A stretch of 64,000 nt of DNA, taken from NCBI GenBank assembly GCA_022414725.1, contig JAJSRW010002111.1, forward strand, positions 1 to 64,000, given 5' to 3'. Each line of letters begins with the position of its first letter. Position 1 is the first letter of the stretch. Below the pieces are notes generated by a model. That model made no database searches, was not told where the DNA came from, and saw nothing but the letters and a program-made list of their open reading frames with translations. Shown piece by piece: positions 21,438 through 31,421 of the stretch. Source of the stretch: Microglena sp. YARC (Eukaryota > Chlorophyta > Chlorophyceae > Chlamydomonadales > Chlamydomonadaceae). Made by a program: the position numbers and the translations under genes.

Positions 21438-21895
21438 ATGTCTTCACAAGTAATAACAACACACGCTGTAATAACGCCTCACACTAAACCGTCGCATGTA
21501 GAAGAAACATCAATACACAATAACGACCCAATCCATGGGAACATCAATTCGCACATTCTGAATAACAACAATTCTAATTCGAATACAAATAACAATTCAA
21601 GTTGTGCAGGCGGAGGGGGGGTGGTGGGTTGTACAAGACGGCTATAAACGGGGTGATGCGCAACATTTCGACTCAGATTTTGAACTGTCTCGCCTCAGAA
21701 GAGGCTCTGCTCACTCTCGCTAGCAATAGCAACAAAATAAGGGATGTGCTCATTCTTCCTGCACTGCGAAGCGTTCGTGAGCAGCTAATGCCGTACATAG
21801 CAGCGACGCTCGTCGTCACTGCGATGTTGGTAATTCTGGCTATCGCAAGCCTCGTCTTTAACATTGTCATATTCTTTAAGGTGATGACAAGGTAA
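21438..21895 (+). CDS. Membrane protein with Asn-rich head, frameshifted
   Basis: The ATG at 21438 opens a Ser/Thr/Asn-rich N-terminal part. At a run of seven G (21615-21621) the sense passes to the frame that ends TAA at 21893-21895. That part has an amphipathic helix and a membrane segment (AATLVVTAMLVILAIASLVF) close to the C-terminus. The single break at a homopolymer could be an assembly error. Function unknown. Confidence 0.5.
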
Positions 21896-22053
21896 GTAAG
21901 AAAGTCTCAAACGGAGTATAAATGTGTGTTCTTCTTCTTCAGAAGAGAACCTCTATCCGTGAATCCATTAAATTATTTAATAGCGTAATTATTCGAAGAG
22001 TAAATTGCTATTTGTAATTGACGGCGAGTGAATTGCTCTTTGTACAGACGGTG

Positions 22054-23382
22054 ATGTCTTGCACGTCGCCGACGGCATCTCCTCCCGGATGCATCACCGT
22101 CGTCACAACCGATCAATTCGTCCGTCTGAGGGACGACAAAGGATATATCACTCTCATCGCCACCATACGCGAACGATATGCATCGCAACTCGCCAAGGTA
22201 GCAATTGTCAAGACGGAGGCAGTTGTAGCCACACCCTACATGCAGAGAAACGGACACGGGTATGCAAATAGAAACAGTCACGGACACAGCCTTGGACACA
22301 ATCTTGGACCCAGTTATGGTGTGCGTTTGTTGGTTCCTGTGGGGGGGGATCCCCGTGGTAGAGGAGGAGGGTCATCCCGGTATGTTGGTACCATCGGTAA
22401 TAACCGGATCGACAGTATTCGTTGGGCATCCTCCTCACATGCGGCGCCAAATTCTATTCGGCATCATCGCGTTCCTCTTTTCGGCGGTGAAGGTAGCTCG
22501 AACTCATCATCGACATTATTCTCCAAGTCCCTGATGTCTTTGTTGAAAAAGCTGACGGAAGCGAACTTCGATAAAGTGTCGACTAAAATTGGAATCTGTG
22601 TGAGAGACGCAATCGATTCATCTCAAGTAAATGACGCCGACTCATCGCGTGTGGACGACTCATCGCATGTGGACGACTCATCGCGTGTGGACGACTCATC
22701 GCATGTGGACGACTCATCGCGTGTGGACGACTCATCGCATGTGGACGACTCATCGCATGTGGACGACTCATCGCGTGTGGACGACTCATCGCATGTGGAC
22801 GATATATCCTTTGTGGACGATATATCCTTAGTGTTAGCAAATGCTATCCTTGCGAAATGCTACCAAGATCACGGGTTCATTCACATGTACTCGAATCTAT
22901 TCGAGTTTCTCGTCTCTCGAAGCGGTATCATTATGAGGTCTGTGCTCGATTCATTTGTTTCGGATTCCATTGCATCCTTCCACGAAGAGGAGTACGAACT
23001 GCCGAGCGTAGACCAGTACGACGCCTTCTGCATCACGACAAAGCGCATCCACGTCGCTGTGGGTCGCAATTTGACTATCCTGAACCTAATTGGTCTAAAC
23101 CTTGTCTCTACGTCTCGTCGCGAATACCTCTCTGAGATTGTCGGCATCTTCGAGTCCAACATACCTGGGCGGCGAGCGGAGGTGGCTATAGAACTCATCG
23201 CGGGATTTGCGGCTCAATTCGCACGCAAGAATTCTTGCAATGAGGACTCGCTTGGAAAGCAAGAGTGCGACATTATGGAGGGTCTCGTCGAGAGGTTTAT
23301 CGAGAGGGAGGATGTGACGTTAAAGATTCGGTTCAAGCTTATGGGTCTGCTAGACACTATTGTCTCTTATCGAAAGCGTTGA
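22054..23382 (+). CDS. MIF4G-domain protein (eIF4G-like)
   Basis: Likely translation initiation scaffold. The MIF4G fold is suggested by SLLKKLTEANFDKVSTKI followed, after an inserted repeat, by LANAILAKCYQDHGFIHMYS and a string of helical pairs to the C-terminus (GLLDTIVSYRKR). In eIF4G this region binds eIF4A; an eIF4E gene lies at 57957 in the same window. Ten copies of an 18-bp repeat (22625-22805), coding for VDDSSH or VDDSSR, interrupt the domain between its first and second helix pairs. First ATG in frame is 22054. The N-terminal 150 residues are Gly/Ser/His-rich and disordered. Frame intact. Confidence 0.65.
   Translation: MSCTSPTASPPGCITVVTTDQFVRLRDDKGYITLIATIRERYASQLAKVAIVKTEAVVATPYMQRNGHGYANRNSHGHSLGHNLGPSYGVRLLVPVGGDPRGRGGGSSRYVGTIGNNRIDSIRWASSSHAAPNSIRHHRVPLFGGEGSSNSSSTLFSKSLMSLLKKLTEANFDKVSTKIGICVRDAIDSSQVNDADSSRVDDSSHVDDSSRVDDSSHVDDSSRVDDSSHVDDSSHVDDSSRVDDSSHVDDISFVDDISLVLANAILAKCYQDHGFIHMYSNLFEFLVSRSGIIMRSVLDSFVSDSIASFHEEEYELPSVDQYDAFCITTKRIHVAVGRNLTILNLIGLNLVSTSRREYLSEIVGIFESNIPGRRAEVAIELIAGFAAQFARKNSCNEDSLGKQECDIMEGLVERFIEREDVTLKIRFKLMGLLDTIVSYRKR
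22625..22805 (+). repeat. 18-bp tandem repeat within MIF4G gene
   Basis: Ten units of gtggacgactcatcgcrt coding for an acidic Ser/Asp hexapeptide. Units differ mostly by one purine that switches His and Arg. Confidence 0.9.
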
Positions 23383-23603
23383 TTGATTGAGCGGTGGTCA
23401 CAATTCATTGTGTCTGTAAGGAGCGTGTACAACGAAAACGATGATCTGTGCTTGCGCCACTTTTTCATCGCGTAAATGAAGAAACCTGCGATACTGAGTG
23501 TCAGCGCAATCATTGACAGGATTGTCTGAGATATCCGAGCAACTCCCCGGTGTTCCACGTACTCAGGGTCGTGTATAGAGTTCTTCCCGATCATGTATGT
23601 CAT
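23367..23603 (-). CDS. Small membrane protein
   Basis: 78 residues with a single membrane segment (TILSMIALTLSIAGFFIYAM, about 27-46) and a basic tail. Its 3' end overlaps the end of the MIF4G gene by 16 bp. Immediately upstream of its start is dispersed repeat copy c. Function unknown. Confidence 0.5.
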   Translation of the reverse strand: MTYMIGKNSIHDPEYVEHRGVARISQTILSMIALTLSIAGFFIYAMKKWRKHRSSFSLYTLLTDTMNCDHRSINQRFR

Positions 23604-23605
23604 TA

Positions 23606-23668
23606 CACTCGAAGGAACATATTAATGAAACCGCTTTCCTGAGTGTACGGCCACACCGGAGTGTGTGC
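23606..23668. repeat. Dispersed repeat copy c; right end of Fanzor locus 2
   Basis: cattacactcgaaggaacat and aatgaaaccgctttcctgagtgtacgg match the inverted ends of the element at 42575-45985. It sits just outside the Fanzor C-terminal fragment and is probably its terminal repeat. Confidence 0.6.
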
Positions 23669-23724
23669 CTTATGGTGTAGCAATCCACGGGGCAGTGGAA
23701 CACCATCATGTTTGTTGTAGCCCG

Positions 23725-24312
23725 TCAACAACACGCAGCCTTGCACCGGGAAAATGGAAGCGGTCTCCCTAGACCCAACAGTTCCATGCAGTGCAGCCTT
23801 GCTATTGTGAGAGCAGAGGAGCGGTTCCGGTCCGAGTAAGTGCTGGTTTCTGGAGAGAATCGCAGTCCTCGTACCTCAGGGTACCGCTTGATTGATTGGT
23901 TGTCGACAAGAGATGGGGCTAAGCCACCCCTCCTGTGCTTTTCTTGGATTTTCTTACGGGCGCAGTACACCCTCACCGCCAACTGGTCCAGCTCAGCGAC
24001 ATTTGGAGGCTTCTTCAAGAGAGTGTGACACAACCACTCATCACCGAGACGGATCTGACCTTCAGCGTTTAGAGAAACACTTGGAATCTTGTAAACACAT
24101 TCCTTCTTGGCACCTGTCTCCCACGACATGAGAGTCGTCTTGAACTCATCTGTCACACGAACCTCCTCTTTGAAGATGCGCTTGCATGAAGCGAACATAG
24201 ATCCCGTAGGCACAGCTACCTCTCCTGGTCCGGTAGCCTTCAGCTTCGTGATTGCAGAACCATATACTGTAGGAGCACGATGCCCACCAAATGTTTAGAA
24301 ATCGCACTTGTC
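23725..24312 (-). pseudogene. Fanzor (TnpB-like) C-terminal fragment
   Basis: TnpB/OrfB-like RNA-guided nuclease of eukaryotes and their viruses. The fragment begins near 24312 with GSAITKLKAT, then VPTGSMFASCKRIFK and VTDEFKTT, and ends with the RuvC-III-type block RGLRFSP followed by SDRNRSSALTIARLHCMELL and GRPLPF. The zinc-ribbon cysteines expected after DEFKTT are not visible, and RFSP replaces the usual RFCP, so the ribbon is damaged. Everything upstream (RuvC-I and II) is missing: it is cut at 24358 by a transposon remnant. It matches the copy at 45350-45862. Confidence 0.75.
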
Positions 24313-24357
24313 CGCATGATCTTTTGAAGTTTGCACCCCAATATTTCACCCATGAAG

Positions 24358-24610
24358 TTACACTCAGACCGGTCAATAATGTTACAGTATATTGAATCAA
24401 TTCCAATTCTCAATGTACAACTTGGACAGACGGTCGATTGTTGTACACATGTACACATTGCTGCAAAGTTTGAGGAGAGTGGCTATACTTGCGAATGTAA
24501 GCCACATGACAGTCTCGAGGTGGATCTCAAACCCCACTAAAAAAATGTACAAACGGAATAAACCTACAAAATCGGATGTGGTCATAGAGTTCTTAAACAT
24601 AATTCCCTTA
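24358..24610 (+). mobile_element. Tc1/mariner-like transposon remnant 3
   Basis: Starts gttacactcagaccggtcaa as at 15944 and 19129. The best-preserved helix-turn-helix of the family is readable from 24392: SMYNLDRRSIVV, then LLQSLRRVAILANVSHMTVS and RWISNPTKKMYKRNKPTKS. That arrangement is typical of the DNA-binding N-terminus of IS630/Tc1-type transposases. The rest of the gene is missing here. Confidence 0.65.
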
Positions 24611-24820
24611 TCCGAGTGTACTTAGCACCAGCATGTAGAAGGCGACCATCGGAAGAGCAAGGTCCCCGAACGCGTGGATACCCTTCGCCCATGTTGTGTA
24701 ATTAGAGGATGCAGGCGTGATCAGAGTGGTTTTCGGTAGTGATGGAGGTGGATGTTTCTTCTTGGGCGGTGGTGTGTCGTTATGATGTGTTGATGTTGTC
24801 TGCTCGTTTGATGGTGACAT
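24608..24820 (-). CDS. Small tail-anchored membrane protein
   Basis: 71 residues from the ATG at 24818-24820. A Thr/Pro/Lys-rich head is followed by a C-terminal hydrophobic segment (LALPMVAFYMLVLSTLG). Its stop region touches the transposon remnant on the left, so the last residues may not be native. Function unknown. Confidence 0.4.
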   Translation of the reverse strand: MSPSNEQTTSTHHNDTPPPKKKHPPPSLPKTTLITPASSNYTTWAKGIHAFGDLALPMVAFYMLVLSTLG

Positions 24821-24860
24821 TGATTTAATAAAAACTATTGTTATTGTCATCGCAATCAAA

Positions 24861-27800
24861 TTATTTCCGGCGACTACATGCGGACATCCCTATTAAGAAT
24901 GCAGATGCAGTTGCTACCTTGATATCGATTGCACGCACGTACTTATGTGAAAGGCACTTGTGTGCGCGAGCGACTGCTTCTCTCACCTTTCCATCAGAGG
25001 CAACAATATACGCAACATCAAGTTCTCTACTGCAGGCATCCTCAAAGACACTACTTTCCTCACCCCCGTACCCCTCAGCTAGATTCTCCTCGGCTAGCAT
25101 AAGCTTGATAATTGCAATGATGGACGCAATAATGATGCCGAACGTCCACATAGGAGTCTTGCACCGGTGGATCAAATCATATACCGATGGAGTGGATCTA
25201 GGGGTATATGTTTTCTGTTGTTGTTTCTGTTGTTGTCTGAGTGTTTGGGGTTGTGCATCGGAAGCATGTGAGATATTTACCTGCATCACGCCCGGGATGA
25301 CAAACTGTTTCGAATGCGGAATTGACGCCCCCGGGATCAAAAACTGTTTTAAGAAAGCCATGGATCCAGGAATAACGAATTTCTTTGAATGCATATCTGG
25401 CGATAGCAGCGGCGGCAGAGGAATAGATGGCATATCGGTTGAGAGCAGAGGTGGCAGAGGAATATATGGTATATCGGGCGATAGTAGCGGTGGCAGAGGA
25501 ATAGATGGTATATCGAGCGATAGTAGCGGTGGCAGAGGAATAGATGGCGTATCTGGTGAGAGCAGAGGCGGCATAGGAATAGATGGCAAATCTGGTGAGA
25601 GAAGCGGTGGCAAAACAATTGTGGTGGGAGGGAATGCTAAAGCTGCCACCACTTCGTTCCAAGATTGCTCGGGGACAAGCAGTGGAGGAGTGAGAATATG
25701 TTGTGCAAGAGGTTTCGTCTGCAATTGTACATCAGGATTATCATTAGGGAATGCCAATGCTGACACCACTTCGGCCCAAGATTGCTCTGGGACAAGCAGT
25801 GGAGGAGTGAGAATATGTTGTTCAGGAGGTTTCGTCTGCGATTGCACATGAGGATGATCGTTAGAGAATACCAATGCCGCCACTTTGTCAACGGGTTTCT
25901 CTGGGACAAGCAGTGGAGGAGTGGGAATATGTTGTGCATGAGGTTGAGTCTGCGATTGTACATCAAGATGATCATTAGGGAATGCCAATGCTGACACCAC
26001 TTCGACCCAAGATTGCTCGGGGACAAGTAGTGGAGGAGTTAGAATATGTTGTTCAGGAGGTTGCGTCTGCGATTGTACATCAGGATGATCGTTAAGGAAT
26101 GCCAATGCCGCCACTTCGTCCCAAGATTGCTCTTGGACAAGCAGTGGAGGAGTGAGAATATGTTGTGCAGGAGTTTTCGTCTGCGGTTGTACATCAAGAT
26201 GATCGTTAGGGAACGCCAATGCCGCCACTTCGTCCCAAGATTGCTCTTGGACAAGTAGTGGAGGAGTGAGAATATGTTGTTCAGGAGGTTGCGTCTGCGA
26301 TTGTACATAAGGATGATCGTTTGGCAATGCCAATGCCGCCACTTTGTCAACGGGTTTCTCTGGGACAATCAGTGGAGGAGTGAGAATATGTTGTTCAGGA
26401 GGTTTCGTCTGCGATTGTACATCAGGATGATCGTTAGGGAATGCCAATGCCGCCACTTCGTCCCAAGATTGCTCTTCGAAAAGTAGTGGAGTGAGAATAT
26501 GTTGTTCAGGAGGTTGCGTCTGCGATTGTACATAAGGATGATCGTTTGGCAATGCCAATGCCGCCACTTTGTCAACGGGTTTCTCTGGGACAAGCAGTGG
26601 AGGAGTGAAATATGTTGTTCATGAGGTTTCGGCTGTGATTGTACATCAGGATGATCGTTAGGGAATGCCAATGCCGCCACTTCGTCCCAAGAGTGCTCTG
26701 GGACAAGTAGTGGAGGAGTGAGAATATGTTGTTCAGGAGGTTGCGTCTGCGATTGTACATGATTATGATCGTTATGGAATGCCAAGGCCGCCACCTTGTC
26801 AACGAGTTTCTCTGGGACAAGTAGTGGAGGAGTGAGAATATGTTGTTCAGGAGGTTTTGTCTGCGATTGTACATCAGGATTATCATTAGGGAATGCCAAT
26901 GCCGCCACTTTGTCAGCGGGTTTCTCTGGGACCAGCAGTGGAGGAGTGAGAATATGTTGTTCTGGAGGTTTCGTTTGCGATTGTACATCAGGATGATCGT
27001 TATGGAATACCAGTGCCGCCACTTCGTCCCAAGATTGCTCGGGGACAAGTAGTGGAGGAGTGAGAATATGTTGTTCAGGAGGTTGCGTCTGCGATTGTAC
27101 ATCACGATGATCGTTATGGAATGCCAGTGCCGCCACTTCGTCCAAAGATTGCTCGGGGACAAGTAGTGGAGGAGTGAGAATATGTTGTTTAGGAGGTTTC
27201 GTCTGCGATTGTACATCAGGATGATCGTTATGGAATGCCACTTCGTCCCAAGATTGCTCAGGGACAAGTAGTGGAGGAGTGAGAATATGTTGTTCAGGAG
27301 GTTGCGTCTGCGATTGTACATGATTATGATCGTTATGGAATGCCAAGGCCGCCACTTTGTCAACGGGTTTCTCTGGGACAAGTAGTGGAGGAGTGAGAAT
27401 ATGTTGTTCAGGAGGTTTCGTCTGCGATTGTACATCAGGATGATCGTTAGGGAATGCCAATGCCGCCACTTCGTCCCAATATTGCTCTTGGACAAGTAGT
27501 GGAGGAGTGAGAATATGTTGTTCAGGAGGTTGCGTCTGCGATTGTACATCAGGATGATCGTTAGGGAAGGCCAATGCAGCCACTTCGTCACAAGATTGCT
27601 CGGGGACAATCAGTGGAGGGGTTTGATAACATGGTTGATATGGAGGAGTCGTACACGGTTGTTGACACGGGGTTGGATAACATGGTTGATATGGAGGAGT
27701 CGTACACGGTTGTTGACAAGGGGTTGGATAACATGGTTGATATGGAGGAGTCGTACACGTTTGTTGACAAGGGGTTGAATAACATGGTTGATATGGAGGA

Positions 27801-28241
27801 GTCGTACACGGTTGTTGACACGGGGTTGGATAACATGGTTGATATGGAGGAGTCGTAAACGGTTGTTGACACGGGGTTGGATAACATGGTTGATATGGAG
27901 GAGTCGTACATGGTTGTTGACACGGTGGTGGATAACATGGTTGATATGGAGGAGTCGTACACGGTTGTTGACACAGGGGTGGATAACATACAAAATATAA
28001 TTGAGATGGAGGAGGAGCAATGAGGATGGTCGCATTATTATTTTCATTCCCTCCCCCCCCTGACTGTGTTTTTTTTTCCTGGTTGTAGAAGTTTCTTTTC
28101 CGATTTAGTATTTTCGTCGGTGGTGTTTTTGATACGGACTAGGAACTCATCCTCGAAGAGCTGTGCCGGACCATTTTTTTTCGTAAAGGTGATTATGAGT
28201 TGTTCCAACTCTTGCATCCATGATTGTCCCGACAGTTGCAT
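24861..28241 (-). CDS. Large repeat protein with C-terminal membrane anchor
   Basis: One long gene read from the ATG at 28239-28241. Residues 1-60 form a Gln/Glu/Lys-rich helical domain. A frame change occurs near 28060-28078 (runs of eight C and nine T), then seven copies of a 17-residue Cys/Pro/Gln repeat (CQQPCTTPPYQPCYPTP; 27610-27990), then about 17 copies of a 38-residue repeat (AALAFPNDHPDV ... QHILTPPLLVPEQ; 25630-27600), then PPLLSPDIPSIPL repeats (25385-25610). A membrane segment (FGIIIASIIAIIKLML) and a 100-residue tail finish it. A one-base loss at about 26608 (gtgaaata for gtgagaata) shifts the frame between repeats. The layout suggests an extended surface stalk; function unknown. 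Confidence 0.55.
25630..27600 (-). repeat. About 114-bp tandem repeat array
   Basis: Roughly 17 units coding for a 38-residue Pro/Gln-rich peptide. Several units are shorter or carry local swaps (cattatgg for cattaggg), which allows higher-order pairs to be seen. Confidence 0.85.
27610..27990 (-). repeat. 51-bp tandem repeat array
   Basis: Seven units of about 51 bp, coding on the minus strand for a Cys/Pro/Gln-rich 17-residue peptide. All three frames of the strand are open through the array, but only one continues into the 38-residue repeats. Confidence 0.9.
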
Positions 28242-28308
28242 TTACTTCCCTTGTCTCTGATGGTACTTAGCCTCAGTCACAGCCCAAAAATGATTGTTTG
28301 CCACCGAA
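28242..28308. other. Short intergenic spacer
   Basis: About 67 bp between the start of the large repeat gene and the end of the next minus-strand gene. It must hold the promoter of the repeat gene; no motif was recognised. Confidence 0.3.
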
Positions 28309-29496
28309 CTATTTTTTTTTTACCAACATTTCTAGATTACCTTTTGCATGACCCTTTCTAGAAGCCGCGTACACATGGTGCCTTTGCACGGATTCGTTGT
28401 CGAACACCAGCATGTCGGGAGAGTGCGAGAAGAATCGATTGCGGAAGGCTGCACACTTTAGAGCATCGAATAGGATCGTCTCATGACTCCCTTCGCCAAA
28501 TGCGCGAACCCATATATTGTGACGCTCAGCGTACCGCGTTCGCACCTTCTCACGCACGGTCTCGATGTCGAAGTATGAACCGAATGTCTTGGATGAGTGC
28601 ATATCTAGGGAATCCTCTCCTGGCTGTGGTGATTGAGGGGGGGTGTGGAACTGTTCTAAGTGTTGTGCCCCCACATTGTTGTCTCCCATTTCCGACGCCT
28701 TGATATTCATGCGCCCGTCCTTGTAGTTCTCATAGAACTCGCACCTGACAATAGGATCACGGAAATAGCCGCCTTCGTGCACTGCTACATCGATCGGATC
28801 TATCCCCCCCTCGTTTGATGCGAGCTTTACCACAACATCAGGTGCCCCGCACCGCCTAAGTAGAGTGGGTGTGTACCGGGCCGATATATAAACGTCTGCA
28901 TGAGTGCCACCTCTTTGTTTTTTTAGGAATGGGATGGATTCTTGTTGTACCATTAGGTGGCGTTCTGGCGGCGGTATGTTTGTTTGTTGTTTCTCCATGT
29001 GGCTCCGGTTCTTCTCACTGTTACCGAATGCAATGTATATGACTCCTGCGATCGCTATCGACGTCACTGCTATCGTGCTCGCTCGCTCGTGCATTTGTGT
29101 GGTCACCGAGATAACCGTGTAGTGTGCCTCTATTACCCGTTTCAGGAGACTTGCCACTGCGGATGCTTCTCCGCCATCAATACTACTGATCCGTTTGTTC
29201 AGTGTCGCGATCTTGCCCATATCGACGTGAACAACGTATAGTGCATGCACCAGTTTCGAGTCCTTGGATACCCACACCCTTAGGACGCACATGAGCCAGC
29301 AGAGGTCCATGTACAGGATAGCGACCACTGAGAAAGCTGTAACCTGCGTGAAGCGTTGCCCCTTCATACCGGGTGCCGTTATCTGCAGTAGCGCCACGAT
29401 CATCACTGTGGTCACCACGACCGATGCGAGGATGTACTTGCGTATTTGTTTCTTTCGGTACGAATCGAGCGTGGGGTCTATAGTTTGCGACTGCAT
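28309..29496 (-). CDS. Membrane protein with large C-terminal domain
   Basis: 395 residues from the ATG at 29494-29496. Three hydrophobic segments lie at about residues 23-42, 52-73 and 142-160. The C-terminal 230 residues are soluble and contain an acidic Pro/Gln-rich stretch. It reads open without a break and ends with a basic MLVKKK. I do not recognise a family; topology suggests a virion or host membrane protein. Confidence 0.55.
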   Translation of the reverse strand: MQSQTIDPTLDSYRKKQIRKYILASVVVTTVMIVALLQITAPGMKGQRFTQVTAFSVVAILYMDLCWLMCVLRVWVSKDSKLVHALYVVHVDMGKIATLNKRISSIDGGEASAVASLLKRVIEAHYTVISVTTQMHERASTIAVTSIAIAGVIYIAFGNSEKNRSHMEKQQTNIPPPERHLMVQQESIPFLKKQRGGTHADVYISARYTPTLLRRCGAPDVVVKLASNEGGIDPIDVAVHEGGYFRDPIVRCEFYENYKDGRMNIKASEMGDNNVGAQHLEQFHTPPQSPQPGEDSLDMHSSKTFGSYFDIETVREKVRTRYAERHNIWVRAFGEGSHETILFDALKCAAFRNRFFSHSPDMLVFDNESVQRHHVYAASRKGHAKGNLEMLVKKK

Positions 29497-29587
29497 TGGA
29501 GCTTCTTCTTCCTACATTCGTTCACCAAATTTCATTAACTGTGTGTACACACGGACAAGGGAATTATGTTACTGCACACCTTTTTTA

Positions 29588-29614
29588 TTTAACTGTTCCG
29601 CCGACTGTAGTGGA
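29588..29614. repeat. Dispersed repeat copy d (partial)
   Basis: aactgttccgccgactgtagtgg matches the copies at 63755-63780 and, inverted, at 10640 and 58541. It lies in the divergent spacer between the genes at 28309-29496 and 29711. gagtgtaaaa follows at 29624-29633. Confidence 0.55.
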
Positions 29615-29710
29615 AAATCGGAAGAGTGTAAAAGGATCAGGATCATTATTTTACTAATGTGACCCGCTTCTGATAAAATCTCCGCGTTTGATAAGCTCTT
29701 ACCCCCCCAT

Positions 29711-31046
29711 ATGGTTATCCGTCTCCTCACCGAACGAAGCCCCCGCAGCCCGAATCTTCCAGATGAAATTGGGGTACGTCTGTTCCCGCACCAACGGGCG
29801 TCGATCGCCGCATGCATGTCGATGGAAAGAGAACTGATCAGCTTGCGAGAACTGTTTGGTATTTCAGAACATGAGAATAATGATGGCAACAGCGTCGTTG
29901 TTGATGACGAGGCCATTGCTGATGCAGCGTCTTCGATATTCCTTGTAGCTTCAACATCGAAGGTCGTGCGTCCTAGGGTCGGTGTGATCAGCGATCTTGG
30001 GGGGTCCGGTAAGTCGTTGATTATTCTCAGCATGATGTTATTCTTGAAACCCATTGTACCTCCCCCACTTCCTTCAAGCGATGTGGATTACATATCCTTT
30101 GCGTGCGACAACGTCTCGATCGTGATGGACTCCCACCGTATGCCTAATGTACCGACTTCTGTTATTGTGATTCCGCATACATTGGTATCTCAGTGGACGT
30201 GCTATGCCGAGAGCTTTCGTAACCACTTATCGTTCACCGTTGTGTCTCGCTACAACCACGTTTGCGAATTGTGCGACCTCTCCCGTATTCAATCGCTCGA
30301 TTTGATCATAGTATCGAACTCCTTTTACGACTCGATCGCGATGACATTGAACCGAATGCAAGTGAAGATTGCGCGCGTGTTCATCGACGAGGCGGATACA
30401 ATCTCAACCTGTACTGTCGCTATGGACGCCGGCTTCCACTGGTACGTTACCTCTGACACAAATAGTCTCATGAACGGGTCTGGAGCTAACTCGTACATAG
30501 TGAACAACACCTTCAGAGCAAATGTCATGTCATCCCAACATAGCCGCCTCCACGAGCCCACCGGTTTGTTCTTCCGGAACGAGGACGCGTTCGTGTTGAG
30601 ATCGTTCGAGTTTCCAGTTGCGAACATCGCAAACGTGACTTGTAGGTTCCCATCTAATCCACCTGGGAGTAGCAGTTACTACTTCCCCCACAAATCGTTC
30701 AAGGAACACTCTCTAAATATGCGTGTCCTGGCAGAGATTGAGTCCGGAAAAGGCATAGACAATGCTCTGCGTATTATTCCTTCATCCCAACATGAATCGG
30801 ATGAGTTGGGGGCTCTGAAACGTTTGTTGACCTCTTCGATTCCCGGAGTGGTTAGAAGGGCAGAAACTCGAACGGCTATTGTAACCTCAAACCCTGAGGA
30901 GACCGCTTCCTGCTCCACATGCTACGATGACATCGGATCTCGTGGTTTTGGGAACACATCCACAAGTTGCTCTGATGTACAACTTAAACCGCAAGTGGTT
31001 GTCCCATGCTACGCAAACTCGTTTTGCCTTCGCTGTTTATGTATGT
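29711..31046 (+). pseudogene. SF2/SNF2-like helicase, 5' part (split by transposon)
   Basis: First 445 codons of an ATP-dependent helicase or translocase. Walker A is DLGGSGKS (about residues 94-101); Walker B is FIDEADTI (about 224). Then a RING finger begins: CSTC, and about 30 residues on PCYANSFCLRC. The sequence is cut at 31046, in the middle of the RING finger, by the 8,080-bp transposon. The last Cys pair and the helicase C-lobe resume at 39127. RING insertions occur in Rad5-type proteins and in several helicases of large DNA viruses. The open frame stops at a TAA created by the transposon end. Role before the break: probably transcription or repair. Confidence 0.8.
31043..31046. repeat. 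Target-site duplication, left (ATGT)
   Basis: The four bases ATGT just outside the left terminal repeat are repeated just outside the right one (39127-39130). Taking one copy away with the element keeps the helicase frame. Confidence 0.8.
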
Positions 31047-31075
31047 AATGGGCGTTCCTGCTTCCGAACGGATTT
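31047..31075 (+). repeat. Left terminal inverted repeat, 29 bp
   Basis: Identical to the complement of 39098-39126 over all 29 bases, and to 20208-20236. Confidence 0.9.
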
Positions 31076-31421
31076 CCAATCTTACAATCACTTTTTGGGG
31101 GTCTTTTGATGCTTTTCAAATGCAATCTTACGATAAAAATCGTAAGATTGTAGTCAATTTTGACAAAATATGCTTGAAATGAGCTTGAAAGACGGAGAAA
31201 CGTACAGATTGCGAATGTTACAACGTTGAAATGCCATATTTTGTAACAAAAGGTGTTAACATCAATTCGTGTCTTACAATTATAGTTGTAAGAAATAAAG
31301 GGAAAGCGGACGGTTATAAGTCGGCAGGCAGAATTCAGCTTTTACATCTTACAATAAAAATCGTAAGTATAATTCATTTAATTTTTCTAATTTAGTAAAA
31401 AACGGCTATGTGTCAAACATC

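Noticed and set aside
27588..28047. Two alternative minus-strand frames across the 51-bp array
   Set aside because: Only the Cys/Pro/Gln frame runs on into the 38-residue repeats; the other two end at the array edge.
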